Origin: Burkholderiaceae bacterium
Lineage (GTDB): Bacteria; Pseudomonadota; Gammaproteobacteria; Burkholderiales; Burkholderiaceae
NCBI GenBank assembly: GCA_947461335.1
Contig: CANHLB010000074.1
Location: 1 to 7,931 of the forward strand
Direction of reading: 5' to 3'
Length of the DNA: 7,931 nucleotides
Positions 1 to 5,296 of this stretch are shown here, in pieces. The notes under the pieces are model-generated. The model saw only the letters and a list, made by a program, of their open reading frames with translations, made no database searches and had not been told where the DNA came from. Positions within the stretch are counted from its first letter, which is position 1, and each line of letters starts with the position of its first letter. Both the position numbers and the translations under genes were made by a program.

Positions 1-1203
1 AAATTTATCCATCCGAGTTGAGGTAGTAGGGCCTGCAGGACCAACTGCCTCATCACGCACGGGATCTACTGGACCAACGTAATAGATGATGCGATTCTTA
101 AAGCTCACTGGCAACTCTTCACCTTTAGCCAGCATATCGGCAATCCGTTTATGGGCAGCATCACGACCAGTCAAAATCTTGCCATTCAATAACAAGGTAT
201 CGCCAGGTTTCCAGCTCGCGACTTCTTCGGGGGTCAAGGTGTTTACATTGACGTGCTTCGATTTTTTAGTATCTGGAGTCCAAGTGACATCTGGCCAATC
301 CGATAGGGATGGCTTTTCTAGTTTGGCTGGACCATCGCCATGTAGGTGGAAATGGATGTGACGGGTAGCAGCACAGTTTGGAATCATGGCTACAGGCAGG
401 GAGGCCGCATGAGTTGGGTATTCCATAATCTTGACATCAAGTACTGTTGTCAAACCGCCCAGTCCTTGCGCACCAATGCCTAATTTGTTTACTTTGTCAT
501 AAATCTCGAGACGTAATTCCTCTGCGCGCGTCTTCGCACCACGAGCAATCAACTCTTGAATATCTACAGGCCCCATTAAAGATTCTTTTGCCATCAACAT
601 GGCTTTCTCAGGAGTGCCACCAATCCCGATACCTAAGATACCAGGAGGACACCAACCTGCACCCATAGTGGGAACTGTCTTTACAACCCAGTCAACGATA
701 GAGTCTGAAGGATTGAGCATGACCATCTTGGCCTTGTTTTCAGAGCCACCACCTTTAGCTGCACAAATCACCTCAACATCATCGCCAGGAACGATTTCAT
801 AATGGATTACAGCAGGAGTGTTATCACCCGTATTTTTGCGTTTACCAGCTGGGTCAGCTAATACTGAAGCGCGCAACATATTTTCTGGATTGAGATAAGC
901 GCGACGCACACCTTCATTCACCATCTCAGAAATACTCATCGTGGCATCAGACCATTGGACATTCATGCCAATTTTCAGAAACACGACTGCAATGCCAGTG
1001 TCTTGACACATTGGGCGGTGGCCTTCTGCGCACATGCGGCTATTGGTCAAGATTTGAGCCAAGGCATCTTTGGCTGCTGCACCTTGTTCAAGCTCGTAAG
1101 CCTTGCCCATGGCAGTAATAAAGTCCTTGGGGTGATAGTAGGAGATGAACTGGAATGCATCTGCAACGCTTTGAATCAGGTCATTTTGTTTGATATTTGT
1201 CAT
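1..1203 (-). CDS. fumA: Class I (iron-sulfur) fumarate hydratase, 3' end cut by window edge
   Basis: Converts fumarate to L-malate reversibly in the TCA cycle, in the cytoplasm, using a 4Fe-4S cluster as Lewis acid. I translated the reverse complement: it is open for 401 codons from the ATG at 1203 to the window edge. It begins MTNIKQNDLIQ. The three cysteines expected to hold the cluster are visible: C66 in MCQDTG, C185 in GWCPPG and C277 in PNCAATRH. The KGGGSENK stretch at about 150-157 and the GIGIGGTPEKA glycine-rich segment at 191-201 are typical of the catalytic N-terminal domain. The start of the C-terminal swivelling domain follows, with GKILTGRDAAHKR at 341-353. Family members are about 500 residues or more, so roughly 100 residues lie beyond the edge. 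The Shine-Dalgarno site before this ATG is poor. It is divergent from acs. L(+)-tartrate dehydratase is related, but the continuous single-chain form favours fumarase. Confidence 0.93.
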   Translation of the reverse strand, partial: MTNIKQNDLIQSVADAFQFISYYHPKDFITAMGKAYELEQGAAAKDALAQILTNSRMCAEGHRPMCQDTGIAVVFLKIGMNVQWSDATMSISEMVNEGVRRAYLNPENMLRASVLADPAGKRKNTGDNTPAVIHYEIVPGDDVEVICAAKGGGSENKAKMVMLNPSDSIVDWVVKTVPTMGAGWCPPGILGIGIGGTPEKAMLMAKESLMGPVDIQELIARGAKTRAEELRLEIYDKVNKLGIGAQGLGGLTTVLDVKIMEYPTHAASLPVAMIPNCAATRHIHFHLHGDGPAKLEKPSLSDWPDVTWTPDTKKSKHVNVNTLTPEEVASWKPGDTLLLNGKILTGRDAAHKRIADMLAKGEELPVSFKNRIIYYVGPVDPVRDEAVGPAGPTTSTRMDKF

Positions 1204-1233
1204 ATTTTTTGCTTAATTTGTCAGGTTTGACCT

Positions 1234-1239
1234 ATTTTA
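1234..1239 (-). promoter_or_regulatory. Possible -10 box for the fumarase gene
   Basis: On the minus strand this reads TAAAAT, which matches TATAAT at five of six bases. It would place a transcript start near 1227 and give a leader of about 24 bases before the fumarase ATG at 1203. No good -35 hexamer lies at the right distance (GGATTT at 17 bases is poor), so this is only a candidate. The box abuts the palindrome at 1241-1262. I did not find a convincing promoter for acs on the other strand. Confidence 0.25.
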
Positions 1240-1240
1240 A

Positions 1241-1262
1241 GGGTTTGCCATAGAGCAAATCC
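1241..1262. promoter_or_regulatory. Imperfect palindrome in the fumarase/acs divergent region
   Basis: GGGTTTGC at 1241-1248 and GCAAATCC at 1255-1262 are inverted copies with one mismatch, separated by six bases. It sits between two divergently transcribed central-carbon genes, directly upstream of the candidate fumarase -10 box, which is where a dimeric regulator could bind. It is not followed by a T-run on either strand, so it is unlikely to be a terminator. I cannot name a regulator, and an arm match of 7 in 8 could be chance. Confidence 0.25.
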
Positions 1263-1359
1263 GGGGTGTTTTCCCTTATCTTCTAGGGTCTTGAGGGTAG
1301 AAACCCACCATTTTCCGACATTTTTGCAAAATAGATTATTTCATTGAGGGCTGTGAAGC

Positions 1360-3333
1360 ATGGAACCATTAAAGCAAGAAAACCGCATTTTTCATCCACC
1401 TGCAGACTTTGTAAAGGGTGCAGCCATTCCGGGTATGGATGCATATAACAAGCTTTGTAATGAAGCTAGTGCTGATTATGACGGTTTTTGGGGCCGTCTT
1501 GCTAAAGAAAATATCTATTGGAAGAAGCCATTCACTAAAGTTTTGGATGAGTCCAAGGCGCCTTTCTATAAATGGTTTGAAGATGGCACCACCAATGCTT
1601 CTTATAACTGCTTAGATCTCCAAGTCCAAAATGGATTGGGTGATAAAAAAGCCATTATTTTTGAAGCTGATGACGGAACAGTCACTAACGTTAGCTATAA
1701 AGACCTGCTCGACCGCGTTTGCAAAATGGCAAATGCCTTACGCAAAATGGGCATCAAGTCTGGTGACCGCGTCATTATTTATATGTCGATGTCGATTGAA
1801 GGCATTGTGGCAATGCAAGCTTGTGCTCGTATTGGTGCAATCCACTCAGTGGTGTTTGGGGGATTTTCAGCAAAATCCTTACAAGAACGAATTGTTGACG
1901 TAGGTGCTTGCGCAGTGATTACTGCTGATGAACAATTTCGTGGCGGTAAATCTTTGCCTCTCAAAGTGATTGTGGATGAAGCACTTGCGCTAGGCGAATG
2001 CGAAAAAATTAAAAACGTCATCGTATACAAGCGGACCGGCGGAAATATTCCGATGACTGCTGGTCGTGACTCTTGGATGCATGAGGTAACTGCCAAAGAG
2101 TCAACTACTTGCGAGCCAGAGTGGGTGAGTGCTGAGCATCCATTGTTCATTTTGTATACCTCAGGATCGACTGGCAAGCCAAAGGGTGTGCAACACTCCA
2201 CCGGTGGCTATCTCCTGTGGGCCATACTCACCATGAAGTGGACTTTTGATATCAAGCCAGATGATATTTTCTGGTGTACCGCTGACATTGGTTGGGTAAC
2301 CGGTCACTCCTATATTACTTATGGCCCACTCGCAGTAGGCGCCACCGAGATTGTGTTTGAAGGCGTACCAACTTATCCAAATGCTGGCCGTTTCTGGGAC
2401 ATGATTCAAAAGCATAGCGCAACCATTTTCTACACAGCGCCAACTGCAATTCGTTCTTTGATTAAAGCCTCGAGCAATGATGAAGCAGTTCATCCAAAGA
2501 GCTACGACTTATCATCCTTGCGACTCTTAGGCTCAGTAGGTGAACCAATTAATCCTGAAGCATGGATGTGGTACTACGAGAATGTGGGTGGTTCACGTTG
2601 CCCAATTGCAGACACTTTCTGGCAAACCGAAACTGGTGGTCATATGATTTCACCATTACCAGGTGCTACCCCAATGATTCCGGGTTCATGCACATTGCCA
2701 TTGCCTGGTATTCAGGCAGCGATTGTTGATGAAGCAGGTGCAGATGTACCAAATGGTCAAGGCGGCATCTTAGTTGTGAAGCGCCCCTGGCCTTCGATGA
2801 TCCGCAATATTTGGGGCGACCCAGACCGTTTTGTGAAGTCCTATTTCCCAGAAGAGTTGGGTGGCACTTTATATCTAGCTGGTGACGGTGCAATTCGGAA
2901 TAAAGACACTGGATACTTCACTATTACTGGTCGCATCGACGATGTCTTAAATGTTTCTGGTCACCGTATGGGAACCATGGAAATTGAATCTTGCTTAGTT
3001 GCCAATCCATTGGTTGCTGAGGCGGCAGTAGTTGGTCGTCCAGATGAACTTACGGGTGAAGCAATTTGCGTCTTTGTTGTTCTTAAAGGCGGCCGTCCTA
3101 CCGGAGATGCTGCTAAAAAGATTGCGACGGAATTGCGTAATTGGGTCGGCAAAGAAATCGGACCAATTGCTAAACCAAAAGATGTGCGCTTTGGCGATAA
3201 CTTGCCTAAGACCCGCTCAGGCAAGATCATGCGTCGTCTCTTGCGTGTGATTGCTAAGGGTGAGGAAGTGACTCAAGATACATCTACCCTTGAGAATCCT
3301 GCGATCTTGGAGCAACTCAAAGAGGCTCTTTAA
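1360..3333 (+). CDS. acs: Acetyl-CoA synthetase (AMP-forming)
   Basis: Activates acetate with ATP to acetyl-AMP and then acetyl-CoA, letting the cell use or recycle acetate; a cytoplasmic enzyme. The 657-residue length is normal for the family (about 650). ANL-superfamily landmarks are all present: the phosphate-binding loop [11 protein letters not shown] at 266-276, the adenine-binding motif [10 protein letters not shown] starting at 418, the ribose-binding Asp509 in AGDGAI, the hinge region [13 protein letters not shown] starting at 524, and the catalytic lysine K622 in [12 protein letters not shown]622 matches the lysine that Pat-type acetyltransferases acetylate in Salmonella Acs, so post-translational control is possible. 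The start is supported by GAGGG at 1346-1350, nine bases before the ATG, and by the N-terminal IFHPPADFV typical of the family. It is divergent from fumarase and followed after 58 bases by a tRNA gene. No clear terminator follows it. Propionyl-CoA synthetase is a less likely alternative. Confidence 0.97.
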   Translation: MEPLKQENRIFHPPADFVKGAAIPGMDAYNKLCNEASADYDGFWGRLAKENIYWKKPFTKVLDESKAPFYKWFEDGTTNASYNCLDLQVQNGLGDKKAIIFEADDGTVTNVSYKDLLDRVCKMANALRKMGIKSGDRVIIYMSMSIEGIVAMQACARIGAIHSVVFGGFSAKSLQERIVDVGACAVITADEQFRGGKSLPLKVIVDEALALGECEKIKNVIVYKRTGGNIPMTAGRDSWMHEVTAKESTTCEPEWVSAEHPLFILYTSGSTGKPKGVQHSTGGYLLWAILTMKWTFDIKPDDIFWCTADIGWVTGHSYITYGPLAVGATEIVFEGVPTYPNAGRFWDMIQKHSATIFYTAPTAIRSLIKASSNDEAVHPKSYDLSSLRLLGSVGEPINPEAWMWYYENVGGSRCPIADTFWQTETGGHMISPLPGATPMIPGSCTLPLPGIQAAIVDEAGADVPNGQGGILVVKRPWPSMIRNIWGDPDRFVKSYFPEELGGTLYLAGDGAIRNKDTGYFTITGRIDDVLNVSGHRMGTMEIESCLVANPLVAEAAVVGRPDELTGEAICVFVVLKGGRPTGDAAKKIATELRNWVGKEIGPIAKPKDVRFGDNLPKTRSGKIMRRLLRVIAKGEEVTQDTSTLENPAILEQLKEAL

Positions 3334-3375
3334 GGAGTTTCTCTAAGGATTGGGGCAAACACCCTAAGGCAATCG

Positions 3376-3381
3376 TATAAT
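3376..3381 (+). promoter_or_regulatory. -10 box of the tRNA-Ser promoter
   Basis: A perfect TATAAT lies 10 bases before the first base of the tRNA, so the transcript would start about three to five bases upstream of the mature 5' end. The -35 region is weak (GGGCAA at 17-base spacing, TTGGGG at 20-base spacing). The acs stop is only 42 bases upstream and no terminator lies between, so read-through from acs could also contribute. Confidence 0.6.
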
Positions 3382-3391
3382 CATCGATTCC

Positions 3392-3482
3392 GGAAGGGTG
3401 GATGAGCGGTTTAAGTCACACGCCTGGAAAGCGTGCGTAGGTTAATAGCCTACCGCGGGTTCGAATCCCGCCTCTTCCGCCA
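3392..3482 (+). tRNA. tRNA-Ser, anticodon GGA
   Basis: A 91-base type II tRNA with encoded CCA. The acceptor stem GGAAGGG (3392-3398) pairs with CTCTTCC (3472-3478), followed by discriminator G3479 and CCA at 3480-3482. The anticodon stem CACGC/GCGTG encloses the loop CTGGAAA, giving anticodon GGA at 3426-3428, which reads UCC and UCU serine codons. A long variable arm built on GTAGG/CCTAC follows, as expected for serine, leucine or tyrosine tRNAs. The G discriminator and anticodon fix it as serine. The T arm has the usual GGTTCGAATCC core. It has its own promoter and terminator. Confidence 0.97.
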
Positions 3483-3491
3483 AGCAGTATC

Positions 3492-3515
3492 AAAACCACC
3501 TTCGGGTGGTTTTTT
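3492..3515 (+). terminator. Rho-independent terminator after tRNA-Ser
   Basis: CCACC at 3496-3500 pairs with GGTGG at 3505-3509 around a TTCG loop closed by C-G, an unusually stable tetraloop. AAAA before the stem can also pair with the first bases of the T-run at 3510-3515. It lies nine bases after the tRNA CCA end and insulates the tRNA unit from the operon downstream. Confidence 0.92.
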
Positions 3516-3516
3516 G

Positions 3517-3546
3517 TTGTCAGACAAGGCTATGTAAAAGTATAGT
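3517..3546 (+). promoter_or_regulatory. Candidate sigma70 promoter upstream of the kelch-sulfatase-FGE operon
   Basis: TTGTCA (3517-3522) and TATAGT (3541-3546) each match the consensus hexamer at five of six bases with an 18-base spacer. The predicted transcript start is near 3553. It lies immediately after the tRNA terminator, and no terminator is evident before the first operon gene at 3851. It could therefore drive the operon through a leader of roughly 300 bases that includes the relic, or it could be the surviving promoter of the lost upstream gene. Confidence 0.5.
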
Positions 3547-3646
3547 AGTGACAAATTGTTTGTTTTTAGCGGTTTAATGCACAAGATCAACTCACTTCAT
3601 ATCTAAATCAGAATTTTGCTACATCAATTTTAATTGTTAAATTTAA

Positions 3647-3669
3647 GAAGAGGTTTTTTTGGCCTCTTC
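3647..3669. other. Hairpin with a T-rich loop
   Basis: GAAGAGG at 3647-3653 and CCTCTTC at 3663-3669 form a perfect 7-base inverted repeat around a nine-base loop containing seven Ts. There is no T-run after the 3' arm on either strand, so it is not a standard intrinsic terminator. It falls in the predicted leader of the operon. Its role is unknown. Confidence 0.35.
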
Positions 3670-3722
3670 AGTTCAGTCGACATGGCCAACACCTTTTTAT
3701 ACTGAAAACCTAAGGATTCATA

Positions 3723-3818
3723 GCTGATTTGAATTATGATGGCCCTAAGAACAATGCAGACGCAGAAATTATTCGAAGCAATCAGGGTCCTTGTACCAAA
3801 GCAACTGCTATTTATTAA
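3723..3818 (+). pseudogene. 3' remnant of a second dockerin-tailed (probably sulfatase) gene
   Basis: The 31 codons from GCT 3723 to the TAA at 3816-3818 align without gaps to the last 31 codons plus stop of the sulfatase gene at 7390-7485. By my count 21 of 31 residues and 67 of 96 bases are identical. It starts ADLNYDG where the intact gene has ADFNYDG, keeps the calcium-type ligands (Asp, Asn, Asp and the position-12 Asp) and the lone Cys, and ends KATAIY against KATAVY. Seventeen of the 29 base differences fall at third codon positions, so the copy probably diverged as a working gene before losing its front. No start codon and no upstream body survive. It sits 32 bases before the kelch gene, whose intact downstream neighbour carries the same tail. 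A very short real ORF is unlikely. Confidence 0.85.
3791..3818 (+). promoter_or_regulatory. Weak promoter-like pair just before the kelch gene
   Basis: TTGTAC (3791-3796) and TATTAA (3813-3818) lie 16 bases apart inside the relic, which would give a short leader before the ribosome binding site at 3836-3840. The -10 match is four of six. It is a weaker match than the pair at 3517-3546, so it is recorded only as an alternative. Confidence 0.2.
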
Positions 3819-3850
3819 TTACCTGTAGATTTATTGAGAGACCAGTATTC

Positions 3851-5296
3851 ATGCATACATTTTTAAAAGTATTGACGTCCAGTGCGATGCTTCTACTTTT
3901 AAGTGCTTGCGGAGGAGGCTCCTCTTCTAGTGATTCTTCTTCAACCCCTGCCGTTTCAACCACTGGCTGGACTTGGGTTGGTGGCAGTAAATATAGCGGG
4001 GCATATAGTTATAACTTCACGGCCCAGGGCGAAGGTAGCGCGCTCAATATGCCTGGTGCGCGAAGCACGTCAGTTAGTTGGGTTGATCGTGATGGTAATT
4101 TTTGGCTATTTGGTGGTTTAACTGAGAATGCATTGACATTTCTAAGTGACCTTTGGAAATACAATCCCAAAACTAAAGAGTGGGCTTGGTTAAAAGGTTC
4201 TCTCACCACCAATACTGTTGGCAATTACGGCACTCAGAATATTTCTGCTTCTAGCAATGCACCTGGCGCTCGCATTGGACCTGTAGCATGGACAGATACC
4301 AATGGCAATCTTTGGATGTATGGCGGATTTGGTTATGGAGAGGCTGGTGGCTTAAATGCAATTGGCACCTTAAATGACTTATGGAAATACAGCATTGCGA
4401 CAGGGCTTTGGACATGGGTGTCAGGCAGTAAATTGGTGAACCAAGTTCCAGCCTATGTAACCAAAGATGTTGCAAGTACTTCAAACACTCCAGGAGGAAT
4501 TGTGGGTGCTAATGGATGGATCACTAGTAATGGACGCCTCTGGATTTTTGGAGGCGCTGCTGATGCTGCATTAACTATTACCTATAACAATCTATGGGAA
4601 TTTAACCCGAGCGATTCTACTTGGACCTTCAGGGGTGGTGCCGGTAAAAATGGTGCTTCAAGCTACCTCACGAATTCTGCAGGAGTATATGGCACCAAGA
4701 CAGTGAGTGCTGCTGCGAATCAACCGGGCTCTAGATTAGATGCGGTGAGTTGGCTCGATAGTTCCGATAATTTATGGTTCTTTGGTGGAAATGGTTGGGA
4801 TAGTGCTGGTAGCAGTGCTGCCATTCTGAATGACCTGTGGAAGTACAACATCACTACCAAGCAATGGACTTGGATGAATGGTAATAATGTGAATAATGCC
4901 TTTGCTACCTACGGTACGCTTGGTGTGCCAGCGAGCTCCAATACTCCAGGTGCTCGTTGGTATCGTAGTCCATTTGCATGGGTAGATACCTCTGGAAGCT
5001 TTTGGATGTTTGGCGCTGATGGTAATGGTGCAACTAAGAGCGGCTTGCTAAACGATTGGTGGAAATACAATGCTTCTACCAATCAGTGGACTTGGGTCAG
5101 TGGTAGCAATGAGCCTGGTGCCAATTCTGTTTATGGCACGTTAGGAGTGTCGACTGTAAGTAATCAACCGGGCTCACGCAAGGATACGATCGGTTGGTCA
5201 GATACCTCGGGTAATCTATGGATGTTTAGCGGTTACGGACCTGATGCATCAGGATCATCTGGATACCTCAATGATTTATGGAAGTTTACCCAATAA
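3851..5296 (+). CDS. Kelch-repeat lipoprotein, predicted six-bladed beta-propeller
   Basis: An exported, lipid-anchored protein of 481 residues made almost wholly of kelch-type repeats, a fold usually used for binding proteins or glycans. I chose ATG 3851: it has GAGAG at 3836-3840 ten bases upstream and gives a clean lipoprotein signal (MHTFLKVL, a hydrophobic core, then the lipobox LLSAC followed by GGGSSSS). An in-frame TTG at 3791 lies inside the relic and would add 20 residues that spoil the signal. Six repeats follow, starting near residues 39, 110, 186, 257, 338 and 412. Each runs from a W-T-W strand through a PG(A/S)R turn and a DxxGN(L/F)W(M/F)FGG strand to LNDLWKY. The last blade ends at the C-terminus, so little else is in the protein. 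Its TAA overlaps the sulfatase ATG by one base, implying translational coupling. Some relatives are labelled galactose oxidase-like; I see no evidence of copper-oxidase residues, so no enzyme activity is claimed. Confidence 0.9.
   Translation: MHTFLKVLTSSAMLLLLSACGGGSSSSDSSSTPAVSTTGWTWVGGSKYSGAYSYNFTAQGEGSALNMPGARSTSVSWVDRDGNFWLFGGLTENALTFLSDLWKYNPKTKEWAWLKGSLTTNTVGNYGTQNISASSNAPGARIGPVAWTDTNGNLWMYGGFGYGEAGGLNAIGTLNDLWKYSIATGLWTWVSGSKLVNQVPAYVTKDVASTSNTPGGIVGANGWITSNGRLWIFGGAADAALTITYNNLWEFNPSDSTWTFRGGAGKNGASSYLTNSAGVYGTKTVSAAANQPGSRLDAVSWLDSSDNLWFFGGNGWDSAGSSAAILNDLWKYNITTKQWTWMNGNNVNNAFATYGTLGVPASSNTPGARWYRSPFAWVDTSGSFWMFGADGNGATKSGLLNDWWKYNASTNQWTWVSGSNEPGANSVYGTLGVSTVSNQPGSRKDTIGWSDTSGNLWMFSGYGPDASGSSGYLNDLWKFTQ
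3965..5293 (+). repeat. Six tandem kelch-type coding repeats
   Basis: Repeats begin near 3965, 4178, 4406, 4619, 4862 and 5084, with lengths of about 71, 76, 71, 81, 74 and 70 codons. Strong anchors are the GxWTWVxGS opening, the NxPGAR turn, the WxDxxGNLW(M/F)FGG strand and the LNDLWKYN closing strand. Repeats 1 and 3 deviate most: repeat 3 has PGGIVG in place of PGAR and NNLWEFN in place of NDLWKYN. The units are diverged at DNA level, so this is an old expansion rather than a recent one. Confidence 0.85.

Larger units (their letters stand above)
3516..3722. other. Non-coding stretch between tRNA terminator and dockerin-tail relic
   Basis: I see no credible gene on either strand here. The stretch is AT-rich, carries a promoter-like pair at its left end (3517-3546) and a hairpin at 3647-3669, and runs up to the relic at 3723. 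Reading upstream from the relic in its own frame, a TAA at 3711-3713 and loss of similarity to the intact sulfatase at 3723 mark the edge of the recognisable gene fragment. This is consistent with a deletion that removed the body of a gene once located here. Confidence 0.6.

Noticed and set aside
86..1230. Plus-strand open frames across 86-1230.
   Set aside because: They are antisense to the fumarase coding sequence, whose minus-strand translation contains all three cluster cysteines.
1779..3230. Several minus-strand open frames inside acs (for example 1779-2201, 2161-2493 and 2961-3230).
   Set aside because: They lie antisense to a complete, motif-rich acs gene, have no ribosome binding sites I can support, and their proteins show no recognisable pattern.
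3470..3669. GCCTCTTC in the tRNA 3' end (3470-3477) recurs at 3662-3669, as if an attachment-site duplication.
   Set aside because: Only eight bases match, the copy is one arm of a local hairpin, and no integrase is present; chance is an adequate explanation.
3791..3850. TTG at 3791 as the start of the kelch gene.
   Set aside because: It lies in the relic in a different frame, has no ribosome binding site I can see, and adds 20 residues ahead of an otherwise perfect lipoprotein signal starting at 3851.
3965..5293. The kelch coding repeats as a recent DNA tandem repeat or a CRISPR-like array.
   Set aside because: Unit lengths vary from 70 to 81 codons, the DNA is diverged, and the pattern is explained by protein blades.
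3851..5296. Galactose oxidase as the product of the kelch gene.
   Set aside because: Kelch repeats alone give that label; the protein is only six blades plus a signal, and I see no copper-oxidase catalytic domain.
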